Position numbers and translations under genes: made by a program
The notes under the pieces: model-generated
What the model saw: only the letters and a program-made list of their open reading frames with translations
The model's database searches: none
What the model was told of the DNA's origin: nothing
Assembly (NCBI GenBank): GCA_028554755.1
Contig: JAPTOF010000004.1
Location: 4,411,001-4,475,000 of the forward strand
Source: Cordia subcordata
Lineage: Eukaryota; Streptophyta; Magnoliopsida; Boraginales; Cordiaceae
Direction: 5' to 3'
Length of the DNA: 64,000 nucleotides
Shown here: piece by piece, positions 49,287-61,642 of the stretch
How positions within the stretch are numbered: the first letter of the stretch is position 1
Layout: each line of letters starts with the position of its first letter

Positions 49287-49855
49287 ACATCTATTTCTAG
49301 CTTTGTTTAGATAGGTTAAATTGCAAAATTATAACATTATTCGAGAACTCAAATATAATATCGAAATTCATTTTATTCATGAATCTTTAAAGTTAAAGAA
49401 AGAATATCAGCAAAAAGGAGATATATAGTTAGATATCTATTTCAAACCTGCATGTTTAACTGAATGAATCATAAGATTATAACATTACTCCAGAATCCAA
49501 ATCCAATATCTACATTCTTTTTTATCATGCATATTTCAAGTTGAAGAAAGATTAATATTTGGAAAGGAGATCTATAGACATCTATTTCAAGCCATGTTTA
49601 AATTGACTAAAACATACGATTAGAACGTTAGTTGAGAATTCTAATAGAATTATGACATTCATTTTTGTTCATGTATCTTCAAGTTGAAGAAATTAAATAA
49701 TATCGACAAGGAGGAGATATAAAAACATATATTTCAAGTTGTGCTCATCATAAAATGACAACGTTATTCGAGAATTCAAATGCAATGCGAACATTCACCT
49801 TTGTCATGCATCTTTTAAGTCGAAGAAAAGAATATCGGCGGGGAAAGGAGATAAT
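49287..49855 (+). repeat. Four-copy tandem repeat with ~146-bp unit
   Basis: Units start near 49287, 49433, 49578 and 49725, each opening with ACATCTATTTCAAG or a variant. Each then carries the ordered landmarks ATTATAACATTATT, GAGAATTCAAAT, ACATTCATTTTT, TCATGCATCTT, AAGTTGAAGAAAG and AAAGGAGAT. Copies have diverged but order and spacing are kept. No frame is maintained. Confidence 0.75.
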
Positions 49856-50490
49856 GCAGTCAGCTCTGACTACTTGGACTAGAAATGTTGAAAAAATTTA
49901 TTAAAAACTTATCAGATACATTGCATGGCTGATCGGGCACTGCATGCGATATACTACTATCTAAAATCAATCATACTGCTGGGACGGCTTCTTAATTAAA
50001 GACGCACCAACTCTTTGCTGCCCTCTCCATATTTGCTCATATCAATGTCTTCTTTCATATCAGCAATCATCATTTCTTCTCCCACCTTAAAAAGAGTTTA
50101 TTAATAATTATTAGCAAAAAGGAGCAAGACTCCATTATTATTATTATTTTTTTTTTTGCAATTGCTGCAGAACATGACCTCCAGAAGATTTTGATCATGC
50201 TCTTCGATTTTGTTGGACATGTAGACGGACCCCACTTCAAGAAACACTGAATTAGCACAAATATTGCACGCATATGAGAACCAACAATTGGAAAAAGCAG
50301 ATAAGATTATGTAGCAGAAGTTTAAAATATATATTTCTGATATATCACATGGAAATTTCTGATCACAAAAAAAATAGCATAGCATGCACATTAATAAATT
50401 ATTGGTGAAGTAGTTCGAGTCGCATGCATGGTTCTTTTCCCTAAATTGAGTATTCTGATTGAACTAATGCATGTATTGGAGAGGTATGTA

Positions 50491-51028
50491 GTGGCGGAGT
50501 CAGTACTAAAGGATTAGCAAGCACATTTATTTATAAATTTTTATATGAATTAAAAAATAATTAGTATAAAAATATATAACAATTAATATAGTAATAATCT
50601 CTTAATATACACAAGAAATATAAATAAATAACTATATAGACGTAGTAAATAAAATCACATTAACTTACTATTAATATTATTTAATATATATCTCTTTATG
50701 CAAGAGACCAAAAAATTATATATTATACTATTTTTTATTTTTCTCTCGGTTTTCTATCTTCTTTTCCTTCTTTATTTTTAATTAATTTTTTCTTTCTTGT
50801 TTTTTCCTAGACACTAAATTAGAACTTTATATCCTTTCTATTACTCGTTATAATCATGAAAAGAAGCACTCTCATCGCGTAGGGGACAGGGGTTACAAAG
50901 ATGTACTTCATGTGAAATAGCCTTCCGTTAATAAAATTTGATTAAATAAACAACACTAATATTTTTTCTTGAAAAAGTCAGGGATGCCTTGGCACACCCT
51001 CACTCATATGTACTTGCCTCTGCCAATG
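50491..51028. mobile_element. hAT-like element remnant with GTGGCGGAG ends
   Basis: Left end GTGGCGGAGTCAGTAC and the reverse complement of the right end TTGGCAGAGGCAAGTAC are inverted relatives. GTGGCGGAGCCAG is a frequent terminus of plant hAT (Tip100-type) elements. The interior is AT-rich and non-coding. No clear 8-bp duplication. Confidence 0.45.
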
Positions 51029-53355
51029 AATGTGTCTAGCTTGTCCGGCCTAGCACCTTAATCCTTACGACGAAGCCAACTAATCACACAAAACTGATAA
51101 GTACGAAACACGGAAACTGAGAGAAGCTCATATTTGCATGGCCATTTCATGCTAATCACAATACAAATTGCTTTTTATATGACAATCTTAGAAACAAGAC
51201 ACCTATAGGTACAGACATTTGTCACTCCTATAACAGTTATCAAGTAATCAGCAGGATGCAAGCTTAGATTTTTTACGACTGGTCAAATTCCAACGGCTAC
51301 TACATTGCTAAAGTTCCTTGGCTTACCGGGCAGCTCTAGGGACGTAATTTTCACCGGAGTATTACTTGCAATATTCAATTAGGCGTTGTCTCTCTCAATC
51401 AATTACTTAATGCTGAAGTAGTTGTATCGCAATATGACATGCATTTGGGCAATGTTCGTCTCAGAGATGACTTAACACGATGACACCACATTCTTTGGCC
51501 ATAAATGTTTGGTAATGAATAAAGAAAAAGCGTATACAGCACTGCAAAAACTCCTAAAATTATGCTTCCTGTCTTTTTGTTATTTTCCTTTCTCAACTAA
51601 GTCTAAATATGAGTGTCAAATTGTTGGAAACAACTTGATGCAAAATATCTGACAAGGCGGTATGTTATAGATCTCGAAATGGATTCATTTCTTTTTTGAA
51701 CTTTGGGTTTAAGATCGGACAAGTCCTTATTGAATTGATGGTTAAGGATCGTGGTAAAAGGTTCATTATTAATTATGTCTCGACAAAGAAAAAAATAAAA
51801 TGTTTAAGCACTATATAATTCACTTTTTGGTGGGAAATAAACATTTTCCATCGAGGAAAGAAAGTATACTAAATACAAAGTAAGAAAGGATTGCAAGTAA
51901 ACCATTAAAAGCTCGTTCGAATTAATTTTTTTTTCCCATGAAAAAACACTTTTTCTTTTTCTCGCGAAGAAACACATTACTCTTTTCAATAAGTATTTAG
52001 CTTAATTTTACCAAAAAAAATTGAAACTTTAATAAAAAAACTCAATTGAACTTTTTTCAGAAGTTGAAAATTAATTTTATCTTTCCAAGAAAACACTTCG
52101 TCTTTCAAAAATTATACACAAATGCATTTCAAAAAAATCAACTCAAATGAACCTTAATACGAGATGACATATTCAAATACTGATTTAGATAGAGGTTGCC
52201 AGTCGAGTAATTTTTTGCTATATAATCAGTAGCCTTATCTCTGTAGTCCTATTCAAATTTAATCGCTATAAAGAGATTTGAGTTGATATATAAATTGCAG
52301 TGTCAGACAATGCAAGCAAACTAGCCAACACATTAACTTTTAACTATCAAAAAAGGAAGAAAAAAAAAATTGTTCGGAGTAATGGCACCTCATCTTGCTG
52401 TTACATCTTTCTGGAACTGTATAGCTAGTAATCAAAACTTAAAAAATGGACTCTTTTCTGGCATGTATTTTGGCCTTTGTCGCCTGTTTATCACCGCATA
52501 AAGCAAGCAAAATTATGAATAAAACAAGTTTTACACTGGTTAAATAATTGAGAAAAGAATTTAAAAGAAATCGTGGGGGAAGAATCAGTGTACGCCTGTA
52601 CCCTACCACATATACACTGAGAGCGATATAAAATATATAAAATTTAGCTGCTGCTGCGCTGTGAGTGCTCTATCATTATTTTTGGCCCTTTTCTGAGCTG
52701 TGTAGTTCACCAAATAACTGGTATTAAAAAAGTATTCATTTGCTTTCACTGTTTTGTCTGCTAAACTAATCATGACGGTATTAATATATTGAATGCGGTG
52801 AGGTTTTGCTAAGAAACCAGAAGGGTTTGTGAAACCAGGGGCGCGGGGAAGAAGCTTGAGAAAATACTGCAGAAACAGAAAAGCAATTCCCTGTTCGTAG
52901 GAGTGAAATAATATTTACTTGGTGCTGGCTAACTGAAGTTTTTGATATGATCCAAGTTAATAAAGATTTTTTAAAAAAAGAGAAAAGATTGCGATAAAAA
53001 AATCATTTGTTTAAAATTAAAATATTTAACGGTAACAATTTCCTACCCAATTATTCGACGTGATCCTTAAAAATTTTTAATCAATTAGTTAAATAGCTGT
53101 GCACTAATAATTAAAATTTAATAGTTATTCGCTATCTAAATGACTATAAGCTGCCCAAATAATTAATTATGTTCAGTAGGGCCATAGGAAAGGGCGAAAG
53201 CAATTGATATTCAGTGACAAGTAATGGCTCATGTGGACAAGAGAAAACATTTTTGTTTCAAATTGGTGCATTATTTTAGCTATTACCATTTTGAGATGAC
53301 TTTTGAGCATCATTCTCTTACTCACTTCGAGGTTAGATACTTAGATTTGTGTTAT
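51029..53355. other. Intergenic region, no gene recognised
   Basis: AT-rich spacer. Open frames at 51399, 51804 and 53224 have no recognisable domain. Confidence 0.4.
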
Positions 53356-53528
53356 TGTAACACCCATCTCACATCGGTTCTTTGCGAAATTTATGTGTAT
53401 TTTATAATGACTTGAATTTACTATTATTGTCATCACCAATTTAAGTATTTTAGGCCAGTTGGTTAGGTTTAAGCGTGGTAACAAGCCAGTAGTTGGGCCT
53501 TAGTCGTTACAGGTGGTATTAGAGCAGG
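53356..53528 (+). mobile_element. LTR fragment with primer-binding site (retrotransposon remnant)
   Basis: TGTAACACCC at 53356 and GTCGTTACA ending at 53511 bound a 156-bp LTR-like block with TG...CA ends. It is followed at 53514-53528 by TGGTATTAGAGCAGG, one base off the initiator-Met tRNA primer-binding site TGGTATCAGAGC. No internal coding region or second LTR follows before the UGT start at 53689. It is therefore a truncated element sitting in the former UGT promoter or leader. Confidence 0.65.
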
Positions 53529-53904
53529 ATCTGGGCAGATTCCATGCTGCCTGGGATTCTAGGCTATGGTTCTGTTTATGTTTGGGCCGTGACGAGAACA
53601 TCACGTCTTTTAGGGAGAAGTCTGTAAGTCGGTAGACTTGCATAAGCTTTATGCTTAGTTGCAACGAGATAGAGAGAGAAGAGAAAAGATGGAGAGTGAG
53701 AATAAGGATTCTGGTGATTTGTCTAGTCTTCATGTAGTTGTGTTTCCATTTTTTGCATTTGGCCACATAAGTCCTTTTGTGCAGCTCTCCAACAAGCTTT
53801 CTTCACATGGTGTTGAGATTTCATTTTTGTCAACACCAAGAAATGTGAACCGCATCAAAACAATGCTAAACCCTCAACCAAAATAACCAGAATCACCACT
53901 CTTA

Positions 53905-56900
53905 CTTTCTATAATGATAACTTTCAAGATCTAAAGATAAATTGAAAATAGAGAAGGATTTTTTTTGTATTGGTTTGAAGGAAATAACAGAAAATTACAA
54001 GATAAGCAGCTTTTCGAGCAAGCTGAAGCTCCCAAAAGAGAAAAGAAAACAGAGAGAGACAAAGCTCAATTTTGATAACAATTTTCTTATGCCCTCTCCC
54101 CCAACAATGCTTTGCTATTTATAAGAAAACTACTCATAACCGATGTCATGTGGAAATTGCTCATTTTGATAACAATTTTCTGATGCCCTCTCCCCCAACA
54201 ACGCTCTGCTATTTATAAGAAAACTACTCATAACCGCTGTCATAAGTTTCTTTCTTGCTTATGCCTCAGCAAAATATTCTCCAGTGTGTCTTGCTTATTT
54301 TTGTTTTTGTGGTCCTCCTTAGCCACGTCATCAAAACTCTTTGGTTGACCTCTAGTTGACTTCATTACATTACCCTCCCCTGCACAAAGAACTTGGTCCT
54401 CAAGGTTCAAGCTAAGATAAACCTTGATAATGTCATTCTTATTTTCCCCAATATCTTCCTCCATGAGCATTTGTAAGCATGGATGAAGAACAACAAAAGC
54501 TGCAGATACTATGCAGTTGCTTTGAGAATATTTGCACAGGAACATATGAACTACAGTGTGCAATTTGGCATGGTCTGGCAATTTTGCAAGTTCAGCTACC
54601 TGGTAGACTACCACTATTGTCACACCAGTATTGGCGTAATTGAGGGCCTCATGAAAAAGAATAGTATCACTGAGATGTTTGCAAAGTAGACTAGAAAACT
54701 CAACCATTTGGCAAATAAAAATTGTGGTCATTTCTCTCATATTAAAATGAACTGAATAAACCTTTTAGCTTGTCACCAACTATAGTAGTTCTATAAGTCA
54801 TTGTCGTCTCGTCATCCACTACTTTAGTTGATGAGAATGGAAGTGTGTTGACCAACTTTTCTAGAATTCTCATGAAAAGTTTCCTAGTGTACACAAAGGT
54901 TGCTTGTTCCTCCATGGGTCCTGGAGTCTGCAGAACCAACATTTGACTCTATGGAGAATGTAATGCTACCATAGTCAGATAACTTCTTAATTGGTCATCA
55001 CGCCCCATACTTGAATCCATATTCCTGTAAGATTGAAGCTTCATAGGCTTCAATGTACCACAATATGACAATGTCAACACCCATCCATCATACACCATAC
55101 AATCACAAAATTTCAACGCCTCTACCATTTTAGAACATTGCCCTGTTGCGTTAAGGCAGTCATAATGCCTCCGACACTCAACCTGTGCCAACTTGACCAA
55201 CTATGTACATCTATGAACCATACAATACAGCTTAATATTTGTCACCGCCCACTCATCATAAATCCCATTCAACAGAATGTGAGGTCTAAGTAACAGGAGA
55301 GCATATGGATCAACCAGAAGCCTTAAACTAATATAATGCGTAATTAAAAATAATTGATTCACAGTGTTTATTTTAGAGAACTGATATTGGAACACATTAC
55401 ATAATTTACGCAGAGCAGTGTCCCCTAAATTCTCAACAACCATTTTTTATATCAATCCTTTCCTGGTCTTAAAAATGTGATTCTCAACTACAAGAAAATG
55501 AACAATTTCTGCCAAGGAGGTTTGATGCAATTTGAGAAATAGAGTCATCAGTGATACTTGAAAATCTGAAGTTAATCGAGAATTCTGATTCTCAAAATAG
55601 TACTGCTTGAACAGATTCTCAAGGCCCGGCGTTTGGTGTATAAAGCAACCCTTTGACATTTGATTAAATTTGAGAACCTCCATATGAAGATTTTCAGAAT
55701 AACATTTGCCTGCAACCTTCAAATAGTCCTCCGACTTTGGTTCTTTGTTTTCTATCCACTTCAAGAAAGAACTCTTAAGCCTCCAGTTTTGCTCTTCCAT
55801 CACCAGTTGCCACGCAACGTGGTGATATGGACTGATCGATGCCACATGGGATTTGATAGACTCGGCCATTGATTTTAACTAAGTTTTGAGGTACTCTAAA
55901 TATACAACGTGAATCGCAGTCAACTGTTTTGCTTAGTATCCTTGGTATAACATACATGTGTTGTTGCATTAGTTCTATGGTGTTCTTCTTTGCTTCCCAG
56001 ATTGGAACGACATGAGAATGATCATCTTCTTTAGCAGGTTCAAGTCTCGTTACGAATTTATCAAATTTACACAAACCATTGATGGAAGAGATCCAAGATA
56101 TAAGATCGCTTTGAGTAATTTTATCAAACACCCTGATGACGATATCCATTTTCCCATATTTCCTAACGTTGGTGATAGTAGCGGCAATGGCAGTCAAAGG
56201 CATGCCCTAATTGATTTCAACGTTGTCAATAGTTTGTTGTAAAGCAGGTGACGTTGACGGCCTTGGCCCACTTAAGGCAAGAGAGACCCGATTAGCTGGT
56301 GGACAAGAGGTAGCCATATCTGTTGGCGATGACAAATTGGAGAATCGATCGTTAGATAATGACATTACTCGTTCCCATTTGTTGTTGAGAGCCGTCATCT
56401 TCGGTATCAGATGCTCTAACGATTGTTGATTTTCGGCAAATCATCGAGCAGTAGTAGTAGTAGTAAGGTCCTAGACCTTCATCATGGAATTAGCTAGGGT
56501 TTGCAGATGAGATTCGTTGTCCACGGTGGAGTACGAGCAATGAAATCACCTTTGTAATGATAACTCTTAGGATCTAAAGATAAATTGAAAATAGAGAAGG
56601 ATTTTTTTTTTGTATTGGTTTAAAAGAAATAACAAAAAATCACAAGATAAGCAGCTTTTCGAGCAAGTTCAAGCTCCCAAAAGAGAAAAGAAAATAGAGA
56701 GAGACAAAGCTTAATTTTGATAGGAATTTTCTGATGCCCTCTCCCTTAACAATGCTCTGCTATTTATAAGAAAACTACTCATAACCGCTGTCGTGTGGAA
56801 ATTGCGCATTTTGTAACACATTGCTTGAGATATTCGGGAAGTTTCTTTCTTGATTATGCCCCAGCAAAATATTCTCCAGTGTGTCTTGCTTATTTTTGTT

Positions 56901-56969
56901 TCTGTGGTCCTTCTTAGCCACGTCACCAAAATTCTTTAATTGATCTCTGGTTGACTTCATTACACTTTC
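53905..56969 (-). mobile_element. Small non-autonomous LTR retroelement inserted in the UGT
   Basis: Bounded by a perfect 5-bp target duplication CTTTC (53905-53909 and 56965-56969). LTRs are 53910-54369 and 56553-56964, with inverted tips TGTAATGA/TCATTACA (one change in the left copy). The left LTR is longer because it contains a duplicated block of about 85 bp (54067-54150 and 54155-54240). A purine tract GGGGAGGGTAA on the - strand abuts the 53910-54369 LTR, so that is the 3' LTR and the element reads leftward. I could not identify a standard primer-binding site. Internal length is only about 2.2 kb, and no reverse transcriptase, integrase or protease motif is visible. Confidence 0.85.
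54370..56398 (-). CDS. Degenerate internal coding fragments of the LTR element
   Basis: A series of - strand frames (about 56398-56207, 56203-55775, 55869-55447, 55443-55201, 55200-54949, 54942-54742, 54740-54240) is separated by single stops or shifts and could once have been continuous. One part, VIRVFDKITQSDLISW, resembles a pentatricopeptide-repeat motif. The last frame contains LSLNLEDQVLCAGEGNV, like the tail of a Ty3/gypsy polyprotein (SxNLEDKVxxxGxGN). The rest is unrecognised. This may be a non-autonomous gypsy derivative carrying captured plant sequence, but the PPR similarity is short. Confidence 0.4.
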
Positions 56970-58239
56970 CCTCATGTGGAGGGCCTCTCTTCAAGCCTGG
57001 AGGGCCTCCCTCCAGGCATTGAGGGCACTCTGCAAATACAACACCATTAACATCTGAGCTGCTCAAACTTCCTCTAGACAAAATGCAGCCTCAGATTAAG
57101 ACCCTTTTATCAGAGCTCAACCCCCATCTTGTAATCTTTGATTTCACACAACAATGGCTTTCACCAATGGCTTATAAGCTTGGAATCAAAACCATATATT
57201 GTTTTGTATTCATGGCTCTTACTCTTGCTTTTTTTGCTGTACCATCTAGGCCAAGGTCTAGCACCATTGAAGAAATGAATTTACCTCCACCTAGTTTCCC
57301 TTAAACCTCGGTGAAATCAATGAGAACCTTTGAGGCTTAGGATTTTCTCTACATCTTCAAAAGCTTCCACGGTGGGCTGAGTGCACACTATCGCGTGCTT
57401 TCAGTCCTGAATGGCTGCTCTGCTATACTTGTCAAGACATATGATGAGATGGAAGCATCTTATATAGATTACATGAAGAGCCAGTTCAAATAAATAGTTC
57501 TTCTAGTGGGCCCTGTTCTTCTTCTGCCCCGATCAGATGATCTGGAGAAAAAATGAGCAAATTGGTTGGATCAATTTGCAGCCAAGTTTGTGATCTACTA
57601 TTCTTTTGGGAGTGAAACATTCTTAAGCCATGATCAAATTCAAGAACTACTTTTGGGCCTAGAGCTCACTGGTTTCCCATTTTTTCTAGTGTTAAACTTT
57701 CCAGCCAATCTTGATGTATCACATGAGATAAGCAAGGCCCTTTCTGAAGGCTTTGCTGAGAGAGTGAAAGGTAGGGGAATAATCCACAGTGGGTGGGTGC
57801 AGCAGCAGCAGATCTTGGCACACACTAGTGTGGACTGCTCTGTGTGCCACGTAGGGTTTAGCTCAGTCATAGAGGCAATTGTGAATGATTGTCAGCTGGT
57901 GCTATGGCCATAAAAAGTTGACCAGTACTTGAATGCCAAGCTATTTAGTGGAGACTTGAAGGCTTGATTTAAAGTGAACAGGAGAGATGATGATGGATAC
58001 TTCAGCAAGAAGGATATCAGAAAAGCTGTGGAGATTGTTTTTTATGAGGGGCATGCAAAGATTATAAGGGAAAATCACAAGAAATAGAGGGATTATCTTC
58101 TTGATAATCAGATCCACGAAAAGTTTATCAAAGATTTGGTCACTGATTTGAAGCCCATGGCTAGGCCTTGAAGCATTTACAACTTTGTTTAATTCTCTCC
58201 TTTGGACCTTGGTTCATACTTGTTTAATTATTTGAGAGG

Positions 58240-58530
58240 GCCCCTTCCCCACCATTCCGGCCTATTATTGATAGGGATTTTACCGATGCTGAAGGTAGCT
58301 TGCTTACCAAGCCACCCACTTGATAAGCTAGTCGCTAGAAAGAAGCGACGAGGAAGCGAAATTGTCTACGAAGCTTTGCTTCCCCCCTTGTAGTCATAAT
58401 ACTCGGCTCGTCGCTACTTTGATTCAAAAGGTAACCAACAGTTCCCGACTTTCTCCGCTTTCTGATATCTAAGTAATGTATTTGTTGAGAGGCCTTTTCT
58501 TTTACAGCTCTCTGTCCTCCAAGGATTAAA
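58240..58530. other. Possible short mitochondrial-DNA insertion (NUMT)
   Basis: Just after the UGT remnant a patch with higher G+C appears, with wording typical of angiosperm mitochondrial spacer DNA, such as GATAAGCTAGTCGCTAG, AGAAGCGACGAGGAAGCG and CATAATACTCGGCTCGTCGC. This is a style judgement from memory; no gene is present. Confidence 0.35.
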
Positions 58531-59181
58531 TTCAAAATGCACATTTTCAAAACCAATAATATGGCAACTAATGTATTTCTTGGTCTTGAAACTTTCGTTA
58601 TATGAAATGCTTAGTTCTCATGTAAGCTATTTATAAAATATATCTTCTACAGAATTCTTTGTAATTTATGAGGTATGCACTATTTTATATGTTATGACTT
58701 ATGTCATATATACATTGATAATTGATTTTTAAAAGAATTCATGCGAATTCAAGTAATAATGTAGGTTTTTTTTTTAAAGATAAAAGATTATTAGTGATTA
58801 TCTTACTGTACCATGGTGTTATTTCGATTATGTGTTTATGTCTTTTGGATTTCACTAAGTTGAATTAGATTATTTCATCCAAATATCATACTTTAAAATT
58901 ATTATCGTGTGTTTGTGTTTGTGTATATACACATATATATGGTGTGAATTATAAGGAGGTGAAACATAGATAAATTTAGATGTAATTTAAGAACTAATGC
59001 GATGATAAATCTATTAAAAGGGAACTATTTAATATATATGATATATTATTATATTCAATTGAATTTTTTTAGCAAGTTAGTAGATGGTCCCATCTAATAT
59101 GTATGCATTTTTCTGGGTAATCATTGTCATGTATGTTTATAAAATTTTATCGAATAGACAAGAAAGTAATACATATAGATA

Positions 59182-59218
<37 letters not shown>

Positions 59219-60128
59219 CTACATTTAATGACACTATTGAATAGATAAGTGCACAATATTCAGTGTGGTGTCAAAAGTTCCACAATAAATCTTCTGGTGA
59301 GTAAAAGTTCTACATGTATCCTCTAACAATGTTGAAATTTTCACTAAAAAAGAATTTAATAACTTTACCCATTCATTCGCCATAAAAGTTACCATACAAG
59401 TCTTTTAAGACTTTTATTCTCAAAAACTATTTTTAAAATATGTTTTAAAAAACTATTTTTAAAATTAAAAAAAAAACTAAAACTAAACATACCCTCAAAT
59501 TTTAACTTTATTTGAGAGTTTTAATTTTTTTAAAAAATTAATTTAATTATTTATTATTACAAAAAAATATGTTTTTATGGAAAAGAATCAATCTTAATGA
59601 AGCCTTAAATTCATATTCCAGGCCCAAACTTTGGACGATACAAAAAAGGTTTGTATATTATCGGTAGAGACTGACTTTCAAGGAGGCATTTTAGGTAAAC
59701 TTCGTGAATTTAATGTTCAGTGGCATGTATTAAATGAAGTGCCACCCAGAGCGTGACAATTCCATCCGTCAAAAATAGCCCATGCGATTGCCATGTCCGT
59801 ATTTCTGTGGACGGACGGAGAACTGATCTCAGGTCAACATTTGGTTTCTATATTATTAGTCGCTTGAGTAAATTTTATATACACGTAAAATTCATCTATA
59901 AATCACGAATCATAGTAAATAAATAACTTGTAACTACCACCGAATATTGGTACACAAACTTAAAACGGAAAATACACAAACCGTCGGATTGTGGGGTTGG
60001 GGATAGAAAGTGACTACGAATGACTTGTATCACTAAAGAATAGGTAGAAAGCCATGACGATTATTATTAGTAAACTGGGGTGGGCCGATTACTAAATAGG
60101 GTGGTGGTTGGTGGGCCAATATAAATGC
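58531..60128. other. AT-rich spacer between the two UGT remnants
   Basis: No gene recognised. A (TA)n tract is at 59186-59216 and a run of AAAACTATTTTTAAAA-like direct repeats at 59424-59475. Confidence 0.45.
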
Positions 60129-60376
60129 TTCAAGGCTCAGCCATGGCCCATGGCCTTCAAATCATCCACCAAATCTTTGACAAACTTCTTCTGAATCTCG
60201 TTATCGAGAAGATAATCCCTCCATTTTTTCTGATTTTTCCCTTATAATCTTTCCATGCCCCTCATCAAAAACAGTCTCCACAGCTTTGCTGATGTCATCC
60301 TTGCTGAAGTATCCATCATCTCCTCTCCTGTTGACTTCAACTCAGCCATTAAATCTCCGTTAACAAGCTTGGATTT
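60129..60376 (-). pseudogene. Second UGT remnant (C-terminal part only, inverted)
   Basis: The reverse strand encodes the end of the same UGT type: KLVNGDLMA, then after a frameshift VNRRGDDGYFSKDDISKAVE and DEGHGKIIREK, then more damage down to a stop matching that of the first copy. It lies tail to tail with the pseudogene ending at 58171 and is cut off exactly where the duplicated segment begins at 60382. It points to a former UGT cluster. Confidence 0.85.
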
Positions 60377-60381
60377 TCTTC

Positions 60382-61642
60382 TTTATTGAGCAGAGAGTTA
60401 ATTAGTTCAACAGGTAAAAGAAAGAAAAAAAAAAAAAAAGGTGTTACTTGGGAAGAGTAACGTATATAGGTTCCTCTATCGCTCTGCCTTCTTTTTTCAT
60501 TTACTTTTATGTTTACAAAAAATGGTTGAGTGTGACTTCATTCTTAGAGCTTCAGGATCCTGATCTTTATTTCTTTCAGTTCATTTTCTCTTTTGCTTGT
60601 GGAAGTTGGGGTTCCGAAGCCAATCAGACATTATTTATGGATTTATCATTAAATCTCAAAAGGATCACGTGGTTAACTATAAACGATCTTGTCGTTTTAA
60701 ATGAATAATTAAGTACACTACAAGCTTTTAGCTAGGTAGTCGCTATACATTTAACGTACGGAGTAAGAATAGAAGAGTAAAGTAATAATATTTATTCTAA
60801 TTATATTTTTTAAGTGTAACAATATATTTGTTACGGTTGAGTAAAGTAATAACACATACTCAAATTATAGTTTTTAAGTGTAACAACATATTTGTTATGT
60901 TCTCAACCATAACAATGATATTGAAATTTTTATATTTAATTTTTTAGGATATAAAAAGATTTAAAAGTTTTAATTATGTTTCCAAGTGTAGTATCAATTT
61001 TTAATTATATTGAAAATCCTTTTGTTTGGGCTAAGCATCACGGCCCCAAGCCCAGTCCCCCAGGCCCGCGAGCGAGACTAGTGTCGTAAGCATAACTAAT
61101 AATTATTTGGACCTCAAATCAACTGGTTCAAAATAGTTAACCTGAGTTGTTAGTTATACTCACACCATCCACTTATAAACAAATCACAAGTTACCCCATA
61201 AACCAATGTGAGATATCACACATAGCAAGTTCATTTTTTTATATTTTCAAATGAACTACAGGTTTGATTTTTTGTGTAACGATAGTAAGGAAAATAGAGA
61301 ACAAGTATCATTCTTCCCTTTATGTATAATTGATGTTTTGGACTCATCACCCTCCTAAATTTAAATCTTCTCATATACTACGTGAAGATAATCTCAATCA
61401 TTTATATGACATTTTGAGTTCCTTTCTCACTTTTGCCCGTGAAGTTTGAGATACAGCTAGAAATCATTAGCACACCTTTTGTGGGCGTATCAGAAAAGGA
61501 ATTTGCAACTAAAAATGATTCTGGATCCACGTAGGATCTTGTGGTTATAAGTAGAATGAACAAGAGACAGTTCTATTACATGTATTCCACAATCGGGAAA
61601 GATCCTGACAAACAAAATCAATTGTGTAATGACAAATAAAAT
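60382..61642 (+). repeat. Segmental duplication, copy 2
   Basis: Copy of 47491-48524 in the same orientation. Differences include an extra tandem block near 60830-60900 (GAGTAAAGTAATAA repeated) and a foreign insert of about 190 bp at 61038-61228, which begins CACGGCCCCAAGCCC and ends GATATCACACATAGCAAG and is absent from copy 1. The insert style resembles a retroelement LTR fragment. Confidence 0.85.

Larger units (their letters stand above)
53689..58171 (+). pseudogene. UDP-glycosyltransferase (UGT79/UGT91-like) pseudogene split by an LTR element
   Basis: Family 1 glycosyltransferases move sugar from UDP-sugar onto small molecules; UGT79/91-type enzymes often add a sugar to flavonoid or terpenoid glycosides. 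The 5' part is 53689-53909: MESENKDSG, then FPFFAFGHISPFVQLSNKLS typical of the group. The 3' part is 56970-58171: MQPQIKTLLSELNPHLVIFD, YYSFGSE, GWVQQQQILAHTSVDC (PSPG box start), GFSSVIEA, VNRRDDDGYF. An LTR element (53910-56964) lies between the F and P codons of a TFP-V segment. Damage: one frameshift near 53881 with an early stop at 53884, one near 57030, then seven in-frame stops (57302, 57338, 57491, 57554, 57911, 57965, 58085) in a frame that is otherwise open to 58171. The PSPG His-Cys-Gly is CHVGFSS, also atypical. Not functional. Confidence 0.9.
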
